A stretch of 64,000 nucleotides of DNA from Mytilus galloprovincialis (GCF_965363235.1 NC_134847.1:48425305-48489304); one strand, 5' to 3'. Shown: positions 32,602-44,822, numbered from the stretch's first letter. Notes: generated by a model from the letters alone, not told the origin. Program-made: numbers and translations.

Positions 32602-34661
32602 TCAGAATTGTCCAAAATCTGCTCTTCGGGTCTTTTCAGAAACGAACTTTTCCATTACCTTGTCAATATCAACATTGAAATCCCGATGGATATGCATTAA
32701 TGCCAGCGATGATAATCTGTCGTTACTCATGGTTGATCTTACATACGTTTTCAACCGACAAAGTACACTAAACGATCTCTCTGCGGTAGCACTTGTTACC
32801 GGCATTGTCAACATGATACTTAAAATAGTATCTATAGAAGGATACAGCACTGGGCTTACCGCATCGAGTGTCTCACACAGTGAGGTTGGCATCTTATAGC
32901 GAGGTGTGATACACCATCGTGTTCGCCATCGAGCGACCTCCCGTTTAAATTCATCTAGATTACATGTCAGGTTGTCCTCGTATGTTTCAAACACTGTTGT
33001 GATTTGATCGTTTGTTACGTTTTCTACAACACGAGGAAGTAGATACTGTGCGAAAAATCGATTTTCGGATGATGTTAGACGCGACTCGAGTTCCATTATC
33101 ATGTGGTCTATGAATGGAAAATACAATGACACTTCCCAGTACTGTTTTGGCGTGTTTGCCGGGTGATTGGCTCTGGTTGTCTGTCGACCGCATCGCCTCG
33201 GCATATTTTCCACAATATCAAATGGTTCCGATAAATCTAACGCTGATTGGTAAATTTCATTCCAAACAGCTTCATCGCTGCGTTCGGCCCGTAACATCTC
33301 TATAACTGTTCTACATTCTTTCGTAGCCTCTAACAGATCACATTCTATACCTTGCAGATATTTCGATAGATATACGTTACTCTGTAAAATGTGCTCCGAA
33401 ACTACTAGAGCAATTACAAATTCAAATCTGGTAATAGAGGCAAGGTACTGTCCGGCTTTGTCATCTCCATTTTCTCGCAATCGTTCCAATGCATGAACCA
33501 CCACCGGAAACGATGTTTTAAAAGTGTAAAGCGCGTCGGCTCGACTGGTCCATCGTGTTTCGCAAAGGGTTCGCAATTTGGTCCGCTTGTCCATATTTTC
33601 TTTTGTAGTTGCATCGGAGTCCAACTCTTGGTAAAATGCTTGAAGTTTTTTCGATGAATAATCGAACGAAAAGGCAACTTCCTGTACGGTCGACATTACA
33701 TTTCTAACCGATGTATCTTTACAACTATGGACTATGGCCAAATTCAAGCAGTGAGATTTACAATGAACATACATAGCACCCGGAACCATTTCACATATTC
33801 TTGCTTGAACCCCTTTATATTTACCAGACATATTGGCGGCCCCATCATAGCCTTGTGCCCTCATATTCATGGTAATGATGTCTGCACTGATCAGAGTTTC
33901 AATCAAAAGTTCCTCCAAATGCTCACCTGTAGTGCTGGTGGCCATCACGAAATCTAGAAAGTCTTCCTTAATAAATATTTTGTTTGTGATAGTGTCTCTC
34001 TCCAAGTAGCGTAGACATACAGATACCTGTTCACGGGTTGATGTGTCAGTTGTTTCGTCTGCGATTAATGTGAAAAATTTACTATTGTTGCAGTTTTCAA
34101 CTATCGATGTGCGAATTTAATTTCCGATTATGTTTATTATTTCGTTTTGAATATCAGGGGACGTATATTTTGCCCTGCGACTACTGTTTGCTGAGTGGTC
34201 CCTTAAAATGTCGTCGCCCTGTGCCTTTGAGTTTAATATTGCCAAAAAGTTACTAAGCTCTGGTGTGTGTCCACGTATTGCAATATTTTGTTTCCCGCAT
34301 AACAAAAGTGTCCCAATAATTTTCAACAGAACATGACGATTTTTAAGAGCTTGTGTCTTTTTGAATTCAGAAAGTTTGTATATGATTGCTAGCAGAATCT
34401 TTTGAATGTATGTGTACAAAGTTATCTGCCATTGCCTGGTATTGAAAGTGTGGAGAACCTTCCCTGGTATGGCGCTTTATGAAGCAAGACAAATTGGACC
34501 AATCTGTAACTTTATTAATAAAAAGTTTCTCTTTTGCTTCTTTTCGACCAAAAATCACACAAGGGCCACAGTATAACGCATCCTCAGAGACTGAATAGCG
34601 CATCCAGCTATTTTCGAACAACCATTTAGCCGAAAGGCGACGACTGTTTTTACCTATTTCC
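32602..34661 (-). pseudogene. hAT transposase, ZMYM1/DUF4371-like, one stop and one frameshift
   Basis: Minus-strand order follows the family. A TTF-type zinc-finger start is at 34661-34400 (SWMRYSVSEDALYCGPCVIF). A DUF4371 region follows (NIAIRGHT...ELSNFLAIL). A premature TAA at 34117-34119 interrupts before FTLIADETTDTSTREQ. Then comes a long intact frame of 467 codons (32602-34005) with QGYDGAANMSGKYKGVQARI, HCKSHCLNLA, LCETRWTSRADAL and the C-terminal dimerisation motif TSATAERSFSVLCRLKT. A frame change lies near 34370-34385. An acceptor-like TTCTTTACAG precedes the first codons, so an upstream exon may be missing. With only two lesions, the copy decayed recently. No terminal repeats identified. 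Confidence 0.85.
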
Positions 34662-35654
34662 CTGTAAAGAATGACGATTATTAAGTTATTAAATTATGTA
34701 AATTTATTATATAGGGTCTATTATATATATCTGTGTAAAGTAAGCCAACATACTCCCCCCCCCCTTTTTTTTAAATTTAAATCCCTGTATAAATATACGG
34801 TTTGCCGGAAATAAGACGCGTTTCTCATGTTGAGTTATTTTTTCCCCGGGGAACGAAGAACTAAGATAGATTCGGGTTGAAACGCGGGTTCAAACGTTGC
34901 AATTTACACAGACTATCTCATTCTGGATCTGTTATCAATTTAATTTACGACGTGTGAACCTTTTGAAATTGGTTTTTTTTTCGGACAGTTGATGGATTTT
35001 CATAACCACTAAAAAATTTGCCGGTATACTATTGGACACAATTTGAAAGTCATTTCGCATACCCCATATAATTTGAAGGGTTACACCTTGCATATGATAA
35101 AATTCCATTTTTTGGAAACGTTTTACACAATTAAAGTAATTTTGAACAATAAAAACGCAACATACCTCGCCGGGAAGTCATAATTGTTACAACTACTTCA
35201 GTTTTAGATAATTTGCATAAAACAGTAAAGGATTAGTCTAAAGAGTCACAAATGATTAATGTAAAATCTAGAGAGTGAATGACCCTATGAACTATGAACA
35301 GACCAGTCACAAGAGGTTTTAAATTTTGCTGCTTTAAACCGGTTGTTGTTGTATTTTGTAGGAGGACTAAAACGATAACATGAAAATTTATTGGCAAATC
35401 TTGTGTACTGGGGGGTAAGGGGTACTCTAAGGGGTAAATACAATGCATATCATCTGAAAGAAAAACTTTTCATGAATCGAATGGTGTATGGAACAAAAAA
35501 TTTGAGACTGAATTGACAGAGAAATAAGGGTTTTAAGCGGAGCGGTGAAAAAAGTAGTTGGGTACCTTCTCGTAAATATACGTTGATAGTGGGTCTTCCA
35601 ATGGATAGAAACAAGTGCCTGTGGTTATCGTTTGTTGATGTTGTTCATTGGTAT
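34662..35654. other. No recognisable gene
   Basis: AT-rich, with a C9/T tract near 34755. No upstream exon for the hAT pseudogene could be found. Confidence 0.4.
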
Positions 35655-35790
35655 TTTTCCGTTTGGATATATAAATTAGATCGTTGGTTTTCCTCTTCGA
35701 ATTGTGTACGCTAATAATTTTAGGGTCCTTTATAGCTTGCTGTTTGGTCTGTATCAAATCCCTGTGTAAAAGGCCGTACTTTGACCTGTG
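35655..35790 (+). repeat. Dispersed family B, copy 2
   Basis: Shares the GTTGGTTTTCC, GGTCCTTTATAGCTTGCTGTT-type and AGGCCGTACTTTGACCTGTG segments with 5280-5430 and 30793-30945. Confidence 0.6.
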
Positions 35791-36559
35791 TTTGTTATTA
35801 TCAGGTTTAGAACAACCCTCCCTCAGACAAGGGGTCATTTTTACTGATGTAGAAGAAACTAGAAATACCAAGGATTTGTATAGTTCTTCTATACAAAACC
35901 TTTGAAAACTTAGAATTTTGTACTCAAAAAGAGGAGAGTTATTTTAGCATCATATTTTAAACAACTTTTTTTAAAAGAGGGGTCCACTTACATGACTTAT
36001 TTTGAATAATATTAAACTGCTAAAGTAAATGTGTTAATTTAACATGGTTAAAGTCCAGGAATATTACAAAGTTCTTGGACATGTTTTGACCATTTAATAC
36101 CAGATAGATATATAGTTCTTTGAGAAAAGAAAATATGAGCCCTTTTGTACAAACAAATATATTATAACTTATATTGATCCCTCATAAAACATGTAAAAGG
36201 GATATTTATAACATTAAGGGGTTGCCCCCAAACTGATTATGACTTGGATTGAAAATTAATGTCTCATTGTCAGTCACACATACATAGACCAGATTTAATT
36301 ATTTCTTGGTGAACATGATGAACAGGGAAAAAATACTTCAAAAATTAAAGAAATGTCAAAGTACAAGTGATAAATCAAATTTTAATATTTTCAAAACCTA
36401 CTATTTTATGTTTACCAAAAAAAATTATAATCGCTCGCCTTTACTTTTCAAGCTTCGCCTCAAAAATTTGCAAATTAAATATTTTTTTTATTAAAATTTT
36501 CAAATCGCTCGCTCGCCCCAAATTTTGGAGTCCAAAAATCCGTAGAACAAGAAATTAAA
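35791..36559. other. No recognisable gene
   Basis: Contains CTCGC-rich words at 36430-36520 (CGCTCGCTCGCCCC). The open frames here are short and unconvincing. Confidence 0.35.
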
Positions 36560-37126
36560 TTGGTGTGGCCTAATGATATTTATCCCTTGGTTAAAGAATC
36601 TTTACTAACAAACATAAATTTACATTCTGCAGGAATTTATTCTTGGTACTCATTTGCAGATAAAAATTTTAAAGATATGAAAATAAACCCAGAAAATTAC
36701 TCTAATATTAATGAACCTTTTAAACAATTAAAAAACGTGTTAAAATGTAATATTAAAAAGTGTGTTTCAGAGGAATATAAAAACACTACTTTAAATAAAC
36801 TTTCAAAATTGGATTCCTCATCCAAACTTTGTCTTTATGGGAAATTAAAAACTAATTGTCAGTCTGAGGAACATTTAAATTGCAATAATTTTATACATAG
36901 ACAGTTACTCTCAAAATGTAGACTGAGTGATCATTCTCTAGGCATTGAACTGGGAATGTACAGAAACATTCCAAGAGCACAAAGATTATGTAAAAAATGT
37001 TGAGACCTAGATGACGAATTTCATTTCACTTTGTATTGTAACATTAACATATCATTGCGTTCTAATGTTTTTGCTTATCTGAAAGAATACCATTATTTCA
37101 ACATCTTGATACATTTAATAAACTAA
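36560..37126 (+). pseudogene. LINE ORF2 C-terminal end
   Basis: A frame of 147 codons includes SWYSFADKNFKDM, KLKTNCQSEEHLN, KCRLSDHSLGIELGMYRNIP and LCKKC. After a TGA (37001-37003) the same frame continues DDEFHFTLYCNINISLRSNV. This is the familiar C-terminal region of bivalve LINE proteins, where a zf-RVT-like CxxC...EFHF..C motif follows the RNase/thumb region. The catalytic RT is not present here, so this is a 5'-truncated or degraded copy. Its 3' UTR continues to 37263 and again from 38388. Confidence 0.7.
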
Positions 37127-37267
37127 AACACATTCTAAACCCCATCCCGGAATTTGTTTGTCATATTGGAGTCTTCATTAAGCAGTCTTTAGAGCTGAGG
37201 GGGTCAGACTCATGTCAAACAAGCTCATGATTGTGTTTTATACATCAATTTATAATTGAACTCTTAA

Positions 37268-38383
37268 AGGGGCACTAGCTACGAGATGCATAAAAAAATA
37301 ATGTATGATTTGTTTTTGTTCAATCAATAATAAAAGTGAAAAGTAAAAACACAAAAATACTGAACTCCGAGGAAAATTCAAAAAGGAAAATCAAAAATCA
37401 AAAGGCAAAATCAAAAGTCCAAAAACATCAAACGAATGGATAACAACTGTCATATTCCTGACTTGGTACAGGCATTTTCTAATGTAGAAAATGGTGGATT
37501 GAACCTGGTTTTATAGCTAGCTAAACCTCTCACTTTTATGACAGTCGCATCAAATTCCATTACATTGTCAACGATGCATGAACAAAACAAACATACTCAA
37601 AGAGTAAAAATGTCAACAATAGGGGTACAACAGTCAATATTGTGTTATCATCTTAATATCACTACATAAACAACAAATGTAACAAAGTAGCACAAAAAGG
37701 CATACATCAAATTTAACATTCTCATTTTGCTTATCTTATACGGCTGAATTTATCTATGAAATAATAGTGAAATAATAATTCGCTTTTAGCATCCAAAATG
37801 GTTCAATTTTGTCCAATTAAGTTAAATAATATTGATAATGACTTTCACTTGCAAGTGAATTAGTCGACCTCATTAAATCCGTATGCATGTGAACTTCAAT
37901 TTAACCCCTTAACTAGAGATGGACAACGCATGTTTTGTACGTGTACTGTTTATTTAAAGGAAAGGAATGTCAACATTGAAAGTGAAACAAAGGTAAATCA
38001 TTTGATGACTGATTCAATCCACTAAAAATCTTTCTTCTACATGCAAAAACGACGAGAAACATATATATTTTAATCTATAGAATAAAATTAAACAGACCTA
38101 TAAAAATTCACATGCACGTGTTGGCGTAATCTATTTATAAATAATCATTAGTATATTTATGTTTACATCGCTTATATGGTCATCTGAGGTCAACTCGATA
38201 TTTAATTAGATGGAGTCTAGACTAAAATACACACGAAACGAAACTACATATTATTGACCCTATGCTCTGTAAACTGTGTATTTCACACTTTTGATAGTTT
38301 GGATAAATGTTTTACATTGTTGTAAATAAAATATGAAAATTTGAGTCAAATCGGTGACCATGAATTTGACAGCTAATGCCCCT
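37268..38383. mobile_element. TTAA-flanked MITE (piggyBac-like), second family
   Basis: A 1116-bp insertion flanked by TTAA at 37264-37267 and 38384-38387, with inverted ends AGGGGCACTAGCT on the left and AGGGGCATTAGCT on the right read inward. Removing it joins TTATAATTGAACTC to AATATGTTCTATTATATTG, a plausible continuous LINE 3' UTR. No transposase. It carries a CATATTCCTGACTTGGTACA repeat (37452-37471) also found near 17410. Confidence 0.75.
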
Positions 38384-38387
38384 TTAA

Positions 38388-38490
38388 AATATGTTCTATT
38401 ATATTGTATTGTATTGCATTGTGTTTAAAGTGTATAAATGTTTGTTTGTATAGCGTGACCCTTATGGGTGTTATTTTGCAATAAAGATAT
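38388..38490 (+). repeat. LINE 3' end (continuation after TTAA insertion)
   Basis: Ends TGACCCTTATGGGTGTTATT followed by TTGCAATAAAGATA, a polyadenylation-type terminus frequently found at mussel LINE 3' ends. Confidence 0.5.
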
Positions 38491-39148
38491 ATAATAAAAA
38501 AGATATATATGTAACAGTGGTTTCCAAACATAAATCGAACAGTGAGTGAGCTTTTGAAAGGAGTAATGAATAATGTTTCCTGCGAATGTGATGAACACCT
38601 TTTGTATTGATGGCAGACATCCTGCCAAGTAGGTCATGTATAATGACCATGACCGAGATACAGGAAGGACTAGACAGAAAACCTTTACCATCAATTTTGT
38701 CATTGCAACCATATGGTGTCGTAGTTCCCAATTGTCCAATCCAGTAGTCTTTTTTTTTGTCTACGGAGGGGCGTTGTAAGTTGAGGATTGTTAGTCTTGT
38801 GGTATATTTTTTTCGATTATGCGAACTGTCATAGGAATAATGGAATGATCAGACTGATTAAAATGTTGGTGAAGAATGTCGTTTACATCAACTGATCTAT
38901 GGCCGCACTTACATTTGTTTAGCCTTCCTTTAGTTTCACCGACGTATACCAATCCGCAAAAGGTTACACGCTAATCCGTAGACGAAATTTATAGATTTAC
39001 GATTCAGATCATCGTAACTTCCAGTAAAATAAGACTGTTTAGTTAAATTGCTAGTGAATTGAGTAATTGTTATAACAAAAAAATTTAAAAAGTTTTGCAA
39101 CCATTTGCTTAACATTTCGAAATGAGAACATTTGCAATTCTTATACAT
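38471..39148 (-). pseudogene. Penelope-like element, GIY-YIG endonuclease end
   Basis: Minus-strand pieces read, in order, KSINFVYGLACNL, then in another frame LVYVGETKGRLN (the GIY-YIG core), CGHRSVDVNDILHQHFNQSD, RIIEKIYHKTNNPQLTTPLR and, after a slip in a T9 run (38741-38751), YWIGQLGTTTPYGCNDKIDG. This order is the C-terminal GIY-YIG nuclease domain of Penelope-like retroelements, which cuts target DNA. Three frame changes make it a relic. The reverse transcriptase domain would lie upstream (above 39150), but 39149-39770 shows no readable part. Confidence 0.75.
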
Positions 39149-39800
39149 CCTTGGCTGTCAAATATTCGACTGAAGACGCCGGACCCATATAAAATTAATA
39201 CAGCGATATTTTGTTTTTTTTCGTCCTGATTTCTGTTTGCTTCTTATCAATAATTGAGAAAAGGGAAATACGTAACTACAGATCCTTGCAATATATATAA
39301 GACTAGACGATCATGCGATGTGTATAGATTCACTACTTGCACATGAAATTCATTGAAAAAAATGCAAGGTCAAGATATGATGCGACACTATTAAAAAATA
39401 ATAAGTTTAATAAGAGAGCGAAAGAGAATGTATGTTCTTTAATTTTCATCAACAATATTTAGATTCAACATTACCAATCGAAAGATATTGACTGACAGCT
39501 GTAGATGGAACCTGTGACCTTTAAATTAAAGACATTTACTTTGACTTGATGACATTGATTGCAGAATTTGACTGCATGATTGGAACCTATTATCTTTGAA
39601 TTTAAGACAATGACTGTATAGTGAATACCTTGTCATTCAAATACAAAAACCCTTTGATATAATACCTTCAAATTAACATTCCAACATGAAATAGTGCTTA
39701 CACTTTTCAAAGCTTCAAACAACCACATAAAACAAATAACCTCTATCCATTCGTTTAGTAACTCTATAATGATGGAGCTCATATTTTAGTTCGACTCGAG
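39149..39800. other. No recognisable gene
   Basis: Low-complexity AT-rich DNA. Tandem-like GACATTGATTGCAGAATTTGAC / GACAATGACTG motifs occur at 39530-39620. Confidence 0.35.
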
Positions 39801-40274
39801 TTATGCAATTTTCAACTTGCCCCATGTACATCTGTTGGACATAATGTGTGGTCCTATTTGGAAAAGAATGTTATAATTGAGTAAAGGTCATCTATTTGGT
39901 GAAAAGATATTGTTACCATGTCGTGTCATATTACCTGCTACAAATCCAAATAACGTATGACAATATCGTATGTTTCCCCTGTGAACAACCGAAAGTCAAA
40001 TGGTCGTCTTTTAGTCAATGAATAAACATCGTAAAACATAGCATTGCTATAATTCTATTTCAAATATTCATATTGTGAACGTAGAGGTCTTTATCTTTGT
40101 TAAGTACATCGGTAGAAACAAATCAATAAAAAACGGTCATTTGTTCACATTTCTTAAATGGGCGGTGTTGTGTTGTCTTCGTTCATTCATTATGACGTTA
40201 AATCCAATTATTAATGCTACTGAAATTAAAAATCCCTCAAAGAGATGCTGCAAGTGTTTTCAAGAGGCATATAG

Positions 40275-40480
40275 TATAACGTCCTCAATCTGACCGAACG
40301 TGGCTGCGTATTTGATCATCCCATACAGCCAAACGAACGTCTTGCTTTTGTCGGTCAGACAAATACCTTTAGTAATCATATTTATATTCTCCAACCATGA
40401 TAAAAGGGATGCCCAACAATGGTTACGGTTTTTCCTGCCGATGTGATCAACGTGACCATTTTTCTTTATCCAAGTCACTT
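40275..40480 (-). pseudogene. Unassigned coding relic, copy 1 of an RQKQ-type motif
   Basis: The minus strand reads HCWASLLSWLENIN in one frame and RYLSDRQKQDVRLAVWDDQI in the next, with stops between. The same motif is at 41180-41450 (YRTYDRQKQGVHMAVWHNQC) and more weakly at 44955-45060. The upstream Trp/Cys-rich part also aligns (QCCASVWSRLWNTN). Three similar pieces in 5 kb on one strand point to a repeated, now decayed, coding unit. Family unknown. Confidence 0.45.
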
Positions 40481-40932
40481 ATATGGACAAAACGAATGCA
40501 TACTAATTGAGCGTGCTTAAGATACATCTATTCAAGAAAAAAATATCGTCTACTTTAATATATGTTTTCCTTGTAACATGTATAATTAAGTAATAGATAT
40601 ATAATCAATAGGAGTTACAGAAATATTGTAAAGGATTCGTGTGCATTATTTTGTTGTGAAGAATGGAGTTCATAAATCGTATACAGGTCATTTAACATTA
40701 ACTGAATATTATTTTTAGTAATATCTTTTCCCTTTCGAATACTCCAAGTACACTTTTCAATTTCTCCTCATATGAATGCTGGTGATTGAATTGTTCACTA
40801 CATTTCTTATGAACTTGGAATGGATTTAGAGCTGGAGCGACAGTTTTCAAGACAGGTTAAGTCTTTTTCTGTACTTGGATAATACACTTGTCCCTTGCTT
40901 TAAATGTACAAGATTCATAAATATACACATTA

Positions 40933-41450
40933 TTATTTGAACCAATCAATGTTAGAATAGAGAAATACTTTTCCTTTTGTTTTGTACGTCTGGGTATACT
41001 GGCTTAGCATAGAACTACTTTTCCTTTTGTTTGGTATGTTATGTATACTGGCTTTTCTCCTATCTAAACAAGAAAACATAGCATCACTGGCAAACGGCTT
41101 TGCTTGACTTGCATCTATATCCTCTACACTGGTTTCCCATTCATTTTCAATAACGTTTTCTTGCTCTGTATTTTTTGATGTATCTAAATTGATTGATATC
41201 TTACCTTATGTCTCAAGTGTTGATTCTTTTGGACATGTTTGGTATTTTTCCAACAATGTAATTTGCTGCTTGGTGACCTTTTTTCTGCTTCCTTTGTAGT
41301 TTTTATCGACTTTACAAATGCGAGTTGTTGAACGAATATGGATGCACACTGATTATGCCACACAGCCATATGAACGCCTTGCTTCTGCCGGTCATAAGTC
41401 CTGTAATTTGTATTCCACAACCTTGACCAAACGGACGCACAACATTGGTG
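40933..41450 (-). pseudogene. Unassigned coding relic, copy 2, with longer downstream frame
   Basis: 41450-41184 reads KTIHQCCASVWSRLWNTN, YRTYDRQKQGVHMAVWHNQC and a Lys-rich run ending HLRHK at AAG|GTAAGA, a strong donor-like site. After a one-base shift, a frame of 84 residues (to TAA at 40933) contains NEWETSVEDIDASQAKPFAS and ends FLYSNIDWFK. The protein is not recognised. It may be one exon read through a frameshift, or an exon and intron whose acceptor I cannot place. Confidence 0.4.
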
Positions 41451-41767
41451 TATGGTCTTTTTTAATATTAGTTCGTCTATAGCATGTATAATGGTACTGG
41501 ATATTTAGGAATTACCTAAATAGTGTAAAGGATTCTTCCTGTTGGTAAATATGACGTCAATTCTCGTAGCAGTAAATCCGTGTTCATTATTTGGATGTGA
41601 AATATGTTCTCTCGATTTGAATATTGTATGTATGTGTGGTTCTTACTACAAAGTCTATCCATGGTTTATTGCAAATATTCATTAGTCCCTGACATTTAAA
41701 ACAAAGTTAATTTTCAACTGTAAAAGCTTATTAGAATGTCAATTCTTTACTGCTTTACTGTATAAAA

Positions 41768-42638
41768 AATTCGTAAGGGTTCCACGGAACCCAGTGTCTC
41801 GCCTACTTTTGCTGTTAATCGCAGATTCAACAAAAATGAGGAAAGAAATCAATAAAAATTTCCCTCTCGATACTGTCTTTTGATTGAAAGAAGCTTCCAA
41901 GTTTGGTAAAAAATCCAGGATAGTTTATGAATCTAATAAGTGTTTTATAAACTTTAACTGCAGACTGTATGTAATGTTAACTGGAAGAAAAACTAAGTCC
42001 ATTTATAAGTAAAATACGGAAAAAGTGAATTTTTTTTTACAAAATTTACTTCTGAATAATATCTTATGATCAGAAACAAGCTTTTGTCTAAGTTTGGTAG
42101 AAATCCAGGATAGTTTAAGAACATTATAAAAATTTTTAAAACTTAAACCACAGAGTGAATGTTTTGTTTCTGGCAAAAAAACTAAGTCCATTTATAAGTA
42201 AAATACGGAAAAGTGGAAATTTATTTTTACAAAATTTTCTTCTTGACACTATCTTATGATCATAAACAAGCTTCTGTCCAAGTCTGGTACAAATCAAGGA
42301 TAGTTTATGAAAGTTATTAAAATTTTAAAAACTTTAACCACAGAGTGAATGTAATTTTCCTCGCAGAAAAACTAAGTCCATTTATAAGTAAAATACGGAA
42401 AAAATGGAATATTATTTTTACAAAACTTACTTCTGGATACTTTCTTATGATCATAAACAAGCTTCTGTCTAAGTTTGGTAGAAATTCAGTATAGTTTAAG
42501 AAAGTTATTAAAATTTCAAAAACTTTAACCACAGAGTGAATATTTGTGGACGCCGCCGACGACGACGACGCCGACGACGACGGAATGTAGGATTGCTTAG
42601 TCTCGCTTTTTCGACTAAAGTCGAAGGCTCGACAAAAA
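41768..42638. mobile_element. Non-autonomous repeat with internal 190-bp tandem units and ACG tract
   Basis: Starts with GTAAGGGTTCCACGGAACCC and ends with TTAGTCTCGCTTTTTCGACT then AAAGTCGAAGGCTCGAC. The interior has units beginning ACTAAGTCCATTTATAAGT at 41992, 42181 and 42371 (period about 190) and a (GAC)n-like tract at 42543-42583. I recognise this layout as a widespread mussel repeat. It lies between the relics at 41.4 and 43.1 kb. Confidence 0.75.
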
Positions 42639-43099
42639 CAGTTAGATTCATTTCGACCTTTGTTTAAAGCTAATCTGATGTGCCATGTTTTTATCGATTA
42701 CCAGACCATTTCCCTTAATGACTTCTGTACAATTATCGTTCAACTAGGATTCAATATATTCTTTAAGAGTGATTATTTCCTTATTTAACCCTTAACGGAT
42801 GGCACTGGAATCTTCTATCATTGCTTTTTTTATTTGTTTTTACCACGTGTTACAAATTGGATGCAGTTATTCTTGTAGATTTAGTAATGTTGACATATTA
42901 TCATTGATATGGTCAACCACTGCATTACAGGCTCATGACTTGAGATAATCTTATACAGAATGTGGCGTGTTTAATAAAGGCAACAGTAGTTCACCGCTGT
43001 TAAAGGTACAACCCTCCACTAACCTGGGACAGTGTGTATCAGTACAAAAAGCTATAAAATCAAGCCTTATCACCTTCCTAACAATTGCCCACAACAAGA

Positions 43100-44215
43100 C
43101 GTTTATTTATATTTCTACACATTTCAATTGCCTGGCATGCATATGGACACAGGTTTGTACATGAAAGATTCTGCTCAAAGTAAACACATACTTTTGAGCA
43201 CACATATTTTCCTTTACAATCACAGACACGGTCTCGTAGGAAGTCAACTTACAAGTCACGAAAACTTCCATCGCCCCATAGTTTCCAATTACATCAATAA
43301 AGCATGATAAAGTTTGGAATCCGCCCATGCGTAAGACATGCCAGTCAAAAGTGGTTGGTAAAGCCTACTTTACTTGCTGAGCAATTGTATACATTTGTTG
43401 ATTAAATTATTGAATAACATCCATAAAATATTCTGTGAATTGGTTCTTTCTGTTCCACAAAGTGATATTTTTCCATATGTATGAGGAACTCTCTTTCAAT
43501 TTTGGTTGATGGAAAATAACACAATTCATCATTGATATGGCATCCTCAGTCAGTTTCAACGATCTCTCATTTCCATGTTTTATCTTCCCGTTTCAATATA
43601 ATTTATTCGCATTACTGACTTGAAAAACTGCCCATGTCATTGAGTGAAAGGTGTTTTTCCATCTATTGTGTCTGTATTCAAATCAATGTTGTCAGCACCT
43701 TCTTGATGAATATCCCATAATATGAAACCCGAGAACGAATACACCATCTTGAATTCGCCTAATTTCATGGTTTGTAATACTTGTAATACTTAACATTACG
43801 GAGCACACAATCCCTTGCCATAAAATTTTCCAACAAGGTGTCTTGAACCAAACTTATCATACATTTGTAAAATCAATCCTAAATGAAAGGGAGACAACTG
43901 TATTTGGTAAAAGAAACAACTGACTCAACAATTGTTAACCAAATTATGCAATTCCTCTTATGTGTTTGTGTATATACCGAAATATACAGTATATCGACAT
44001 CAGTGTTTTGTTACAACAAAATATATACAAAAAAGTCGAATCAAACCTTTGCATTCAAGAATGCTTACAAACATCCGAAACCGGTGGACAACAGTCCGAT
44101 GATTGTCTGTCGTCATTAAATGTCTTGAATTTAGGGGCTTCCTCACTCTTAAAAGGGGGGGATTATGTTGACTAGTATAATTCTTGTAGCATGAACGATG
44201 GTAAACTGTCTGCAA
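43100..44215 (-). pseudogene. Decayed member of an uncharacterised invertebrate multicopy gene family
   Basis: Minus-strand fragments appear in the order of a family I recall from bivalve and cnidarian genomes (no accepted name). They are YHRSCYKNYTSQHN (44171-44213, a Cys/His N-terminal motif), then ADNIDLNTDTIDGKTPF (about 43645-43700), then FDWHVLRMGGFQTLSCFIDV followed by IGNYGAMEVF (43260-43345). The RMGGFHT and DN.DIN..T.DGK motifs are hallmarks of those proteins. Several stops and frame changes are present. The motif pieces at 40.3-41.4 kb could be its C-terminal part. Function unknown; a transposon origin is possible. Confidence 0.5.
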
Positions 44216-44439
44216 TTATTCATATTCACAACTATCAAATGACAAAAATTCATCCAAAACCTTGATGTTCACCTCATCTAGAGATTATATGTCTCCGTCA
44301 CACCCAATCTTTTATACATTGCAGATACAAAAGTCAACTTCGCTTTAGAAGTATATTCAACGGACTTAACGAATCCTCGCGGAATTTTAACTGAAACTGT
44401 CCGTCAATTATTTAGATTTTATATAAATGATAAAATTGA

Positions 44440-44822
44440 GAAAGGAAATGGGGAATGTGTCAAAGCGACAACACCCCGACCATAGAGATGACAACAGCCG
44501 AAGGCCACCAATAGGTCTTCAATGTAGCGAGAAACTCCCGCACCCGGAGGCGTCCTTCAGCTGGCCCCTGAAAAAATATATACTAGTTCAGTGATAATGG
44601 ACGTCATACTAAACTCCGAATTATACGCAAGAAACTAAAATTAAAAATAATACAAGACTAACAAAGGCCAGAAGCTCCAGGCGCAAATTGTGGCGGGGTT
44701 AAACATGTTTATGAGATCTCAACCCTCCCCTTATACCTCTAGCCAATGTAGAAAAGTAAACGCATAACAATACGCACATTAAAATTCAGTTCAAGAGAAG
44801 TCCGATGTCAGAAGATGTAACA
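44440..44822 (-). mobile_element. 5'-truncated retroelement tail (copy 3)
   Basis: The reverse complement matches 19530-19931 closely, including the TGACATTGGCTAGAGGTATA-like block, AACCCCGCCACAATTTGCGC and the common 3' end (TTTGACACATTCCCCATTTC). Confidence 0.75.

Noticed and set aside
34117..34119. In-frame TAA as a genuine end of a shorter gene
   Set aside because: The conserved transposase sequence continues in the same frame immediately after it, so it is a premature stop.
44000..44119. Plus-strand ORF 43883-44119 as a gene
   Set aside because: Overlaps the minus-strand Cys/His motif relic, has no recognisable content and is short.
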